A DNA stretch of 7,030 bases from Elusimicrobia bacterium CG08_land_8_20_14_0_20_44_26 (GTDB taxonomy: Bacteria; CG03). Under the pieces are notes generated by a model. That model was not told where the DNA came from. It worked only from the letters and a program-made list of their open reading frames with translations, and ran no database searches. Where the stretch lies: NCBI GenBank assembly GCA_002779055.1, contig PEXM01000047.1, positions 1-7,030 of the forward strand. Direction: 5' to 3'. This document shows positions 5,216-7,030 of this stretch, one piece after another. Both the position numbers and the translations under genes were made by a program. Numbering within the stretch: the stretch's first letter is position 1; each line of letters starts with the position of its first letter.

Positions 5216-6367
5216 TTGAGTTCTAAACGAGATTATTATGAGGTTCTCGGAATTGAGAAAAATTCCGACATAGCTGCGATAAAATCCGCTTACAGACATT
5301 TGGCGCTGAAATACCATCCCGACAGGGTTCCTGACGAAAAAAAGAAAGAGGCGGAAGAAAAATTCAAAGAAATTTCCGAGGCATACGCAGTTCTCTCTGA
5401 CCCTCAAAAAAGAGCGAATTACGACAAGTTCGGGCACGCGGGCATAGACCAGCAGTATTCATACGAGGACATTTTCAGGCAGGCGGATTTTTCGGATTTC
5501 TCCGATATACTCAACAACATTTTCGGCGGCGGCCCGGGGCGAGGCGGAGGTTTCAGCAGTTTTTTTAGCGGGGGCCGGTTCGGCGCCCGTGAAAGCGCCC
5601 ACAGACAAACAACGGGCAGAGATGTTGAAATCCGCGTTTCCATAACGCTTGAAGATGCTTACGGCGGATGCGAAAAAGAGGTGACATACACAAGGGGCGT
5701 AAAATGCTCATCCTGCGACGGGAGCGGCGCCAAAGCCGGCACAAAACCGGTCAGGTGCCCTCTCTGCAAAGGGAGAGGCGTCATCACGGAAGGAAGTTTT
5801 ATTTTTTCCGTCGAGCGGATATGCCCCGAATGCGGCGGGCGCGGCACCGTTATAAAATACAAATGCGGCGTCTGCGCGGGGCACGGTCTTGAAAAGAAAA
5901 ACGAAAAAATCAAAGTGAAAATACCCAGAGGCGTGATTTCAGGGACATCCCTCAGAGTCAGAAATAAAGGATACGAATCTCCCGAAGGAATACCGGGCAA
6001 TCTTTATGTTGTCGTCCAGGTTGAACCCCACTCTGCATTTGAACGTATAGAAAATGATCTGTCAACGCACATTGATATCCCCTACCCTGTCGCCGTTCTC
6101 GGAGGAAAGATATCGGTGCCGACTCTGGAAAAAGACATACAGATGAAAATTCCCCCATCCTGCAAAGACGGTCAGGTCTTTCGCCTGAAAGGTTACGGCA
6201 TGCCGCGGCTCAACGCCTCATACAGCGGCGATCTTTTTGTCAAAATCGGTATTTTCATTCCGTCAAAAATATCTTCGAAAGAAAAGGCCTTTCTTGAAGA
6301 ATATCTTAAACAGTTTTCGGCCTCCTTCGGAGAAAAAAAACCGTTCTACAAAAAAATCTTTGAATGA
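5216..6367 (+). CDS. dnaJ: Chaperone protein DnaJ (Hsp40)
   Basis: DnaJ delivers unfolded proteins to DnaK and stimulates its ATPase. This is a complete type I member of 383 residues. The J domain covers about 5-75, with the essential HPD at 34-36 and the closing [10 protein letters not shown] short Gly/Phe-rich linker follows (about 103-123). The zinc-binding domain has four CXXCXGXG motifs: CSSCDGSG (164-171), CPLCKGRG (181-188), CPECGGRG (203-210) and CGVCAGHG (217-224). The C-terminal substrate-binding domains follow, with the conserved [10 protein letters not shown] (288-297). The start is TTG, supported by AAGGG 7 nt upstream and by the J domain beginning directly after MSSKRDYY. The weak start codon may hold DnaJ below DnaK in amount. 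Its TGA overlaps the rsmE ATG as ATGA. Confidence 0.98.
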   Translation: MSSKRDYYEVLGIEKNSDIAAIKSAYRHLALKYHPDRVPDEKKKEAEEKFKEISEAYAVLSDPQKRANYDKFGHAGIDQQYSYEDIFRQADFSDFSDILNNIFGGGPGRGGGFSSFFSGGRFGARESAHRQTTGRDVEIRVSITLEDAYGGCEKEVTYTRGVKCSSCDGSGAKAGTKPVRCPLCKGRGVITEGSFIFSVERICPECGGRGTVIKYKCGVCAGHGLEKKNEKIKVKIPRGVISGTSLRVRNKGYESPEGIPGNLYVVVQVEPHSAFERIENDLSTHIDIPYPVAVLGGKISVPTLEKDIQMKIPPSCKDGQVFRLKGYGMPRLNASYSGDLFVKIGIFIPSKISSKEKAFLEEYLKQFSASFGEKKPFYKKIFE

Positions 6368-7030
6368 GGCAGTTTTATAGCCCTGATTTTACGCAAATAG
6401 ACGGCGAGACCGCTCATCACATAATAAATGTGCTCAAGCACGGCGTAAATGATGTAATAAACGTCTTTGACGGCGAAGGCACCTCAGGCAGCACCGAGAT
6501 AACGGAAATAAACCCCTGTCCGCCGCTGGTTAAATTGAGGTTGCTTCAAAAGGAAAAGCACCCACCTCAAGATTTTAAAATACACATTTTTCAGGCGGTG
6601 ATAAAACCGCGGGCTATGGGTTTGTGCCTGGAAAAGTGCACGGAACTCGGCGTGTCCCGTTTTACGCCCATTAGATGCGAACGCTCTTTCAGACAAAAAA
6701 TATCGCGGCGTCATCTTGAAAAAATTATGATTTCTGCATGCGAGCAGACCGGCATTAAATATCTGCCATCCCTTGACGAAACGATAAATTTTTTGATAAG
6801 TATTAAGGATTGGAAGAAGGAGAAAACGCCGGGTTATATATTGTCCTGCGGAGAAACGCCTTTCTTTTTGCGTGGCGGAGTAAGTTCGGTAAGTATTTTT
6901 ACGGGGCCCGAAGGAGGGTTCACCGACAGAGAATTGGAAGAAGCCCGCAAAGTCGGACTCATTGCGGTATCCGTCGGCGATAATGTTCTCCGCAGCGAAA
7001 CGGCATCTATTGCCGCGGCGGCAATATGCC
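6364..7030 (+). CDS. rsmE: 16S rRNA m3U1498 methyltransferase RsmE, cut by window edge
   Basis: RsmE is a SPOUT-type methyltransferase that uses S-adenosylmethionine to methylate N3 of U1498 in 16S rRNA. 222 residues are visible, from [10 protein letters not shown] to the right edge; family members are about 240-250 long, so only the tail is missing. Supporting features, in order, are the N-terminal [24 protein letters not shown] (PUA-like domain, 16-39), the [32 protein letters not shown] core (77-108) and SACEQTGI (124-131). The knot motifs [13 protein letters not shown] (179-191) and [17 protein letters not shown] (204-220), which bind S-adenosylmethionine, come last. The ATG overlaps the dnaJ stop by 4 nt (ATGA) and has no Shine-Dalgarno, so translation is probably coupled to dnaJ. 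The dnaJ-rsmE order is known in several bacterial groups and puts a ribosome modification gene at the end of the heat-shock operon. Confidence 0.95.
   Translation, partial: MRQFYSPDFTQIDGETAHHIINVLKHGVNDVINVFDGEGTSGSTEITEINPCPPLVKLRLLQKEKHPPQDFKIHIFQAVIKPRAMGLCLEKCTELGVSRFTPIRCERSFRQKISRRHLEKIMISACEQTGIKYLPSLDETINFLISIKDWKKEKTPGYILSCGETPFFLRGGVSSVSIFTGPEGGFTDRELEEARKVGLIAVSVGDNVLRSETASIAAAAIC

Overview
The window is ordinary chromosomal DNA of a bacterium and is almost entirely coding. Two divergent gene groups leave a 184-bp control region (1363-1546). Leftward (minus strand) run acpP (acyl carrier protein), rnc (ribonuclease III) and the N-terminal third of an ABC transporter ATPase that is cut by the left edge. 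Rightward (plus strand) run hrcA, grpE, dnaK, dnaJ and rsmE, the last cut by the right edge. No RNA genes, mobile elements, CRISPR arrays or prophage genes were seen.

The plus-strand group is a class I heat-shock operon. HrcA is the repressor, GrpE the nucleotide exchange factor, DnaK the Hsp70 chaperone and DnaJ its J-domain co-chaperone. RsmE, a 16S rRNA methyltransferase, follows dnaJ with a 4-nt overlap. The genes are tightly packed: hrcA/grpE overlap by 1 nt, there are 24 nt between grpE and dnaK and 37 nt between dnaK and dnaJ, and dnaJ/rsmE overlap by 4 nt. Upstream of hrcA lie a consensus -35 TTGACA, a 17-bp spacer and a -10-like TAGATT. These run into a slightly divergent CIRCE operator (TTAGCACGC-N9-GGGTGCTAA), so HrcA very probably represses its own operon. 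Between CIRCE and the hrcA ATG the leader can fold into a small GAAA-tetraloop hairpin and then a strong 13-bp hairpin. hrcA has no Shine-Dalgarno sequence of its own, unlike grpE, dnaK, dnaJ and acpP.

The organism cannot be named from this window. DnaK carries the roughly 23-residue N-terminal insert typical of Gram-negative (diderm) bacteria, while the operon layout and CIRCE control resemble the Firmicutes arrangement. That mix, with moderate GC and A-rich junctions, fits a less-studied diderm phylum (Elusimicrobiota or Omnitrophota-like lineages are a guess only). acpP next to rnc without fabF between them, and with no fab genes upstream, is a departure from the common fab-acpP-fabF-rnc order.

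I found no new biological system. The points worth a second look are all small: the structured hrcA leader with a possible 16-codon leader peptide, the palindrome that may be a dispersed repeat, the back-to-back -35 boxes within an inverted repeat, the divergent HrcA with a divergent CIRCE, and short tandem duplications at two gene junctions.
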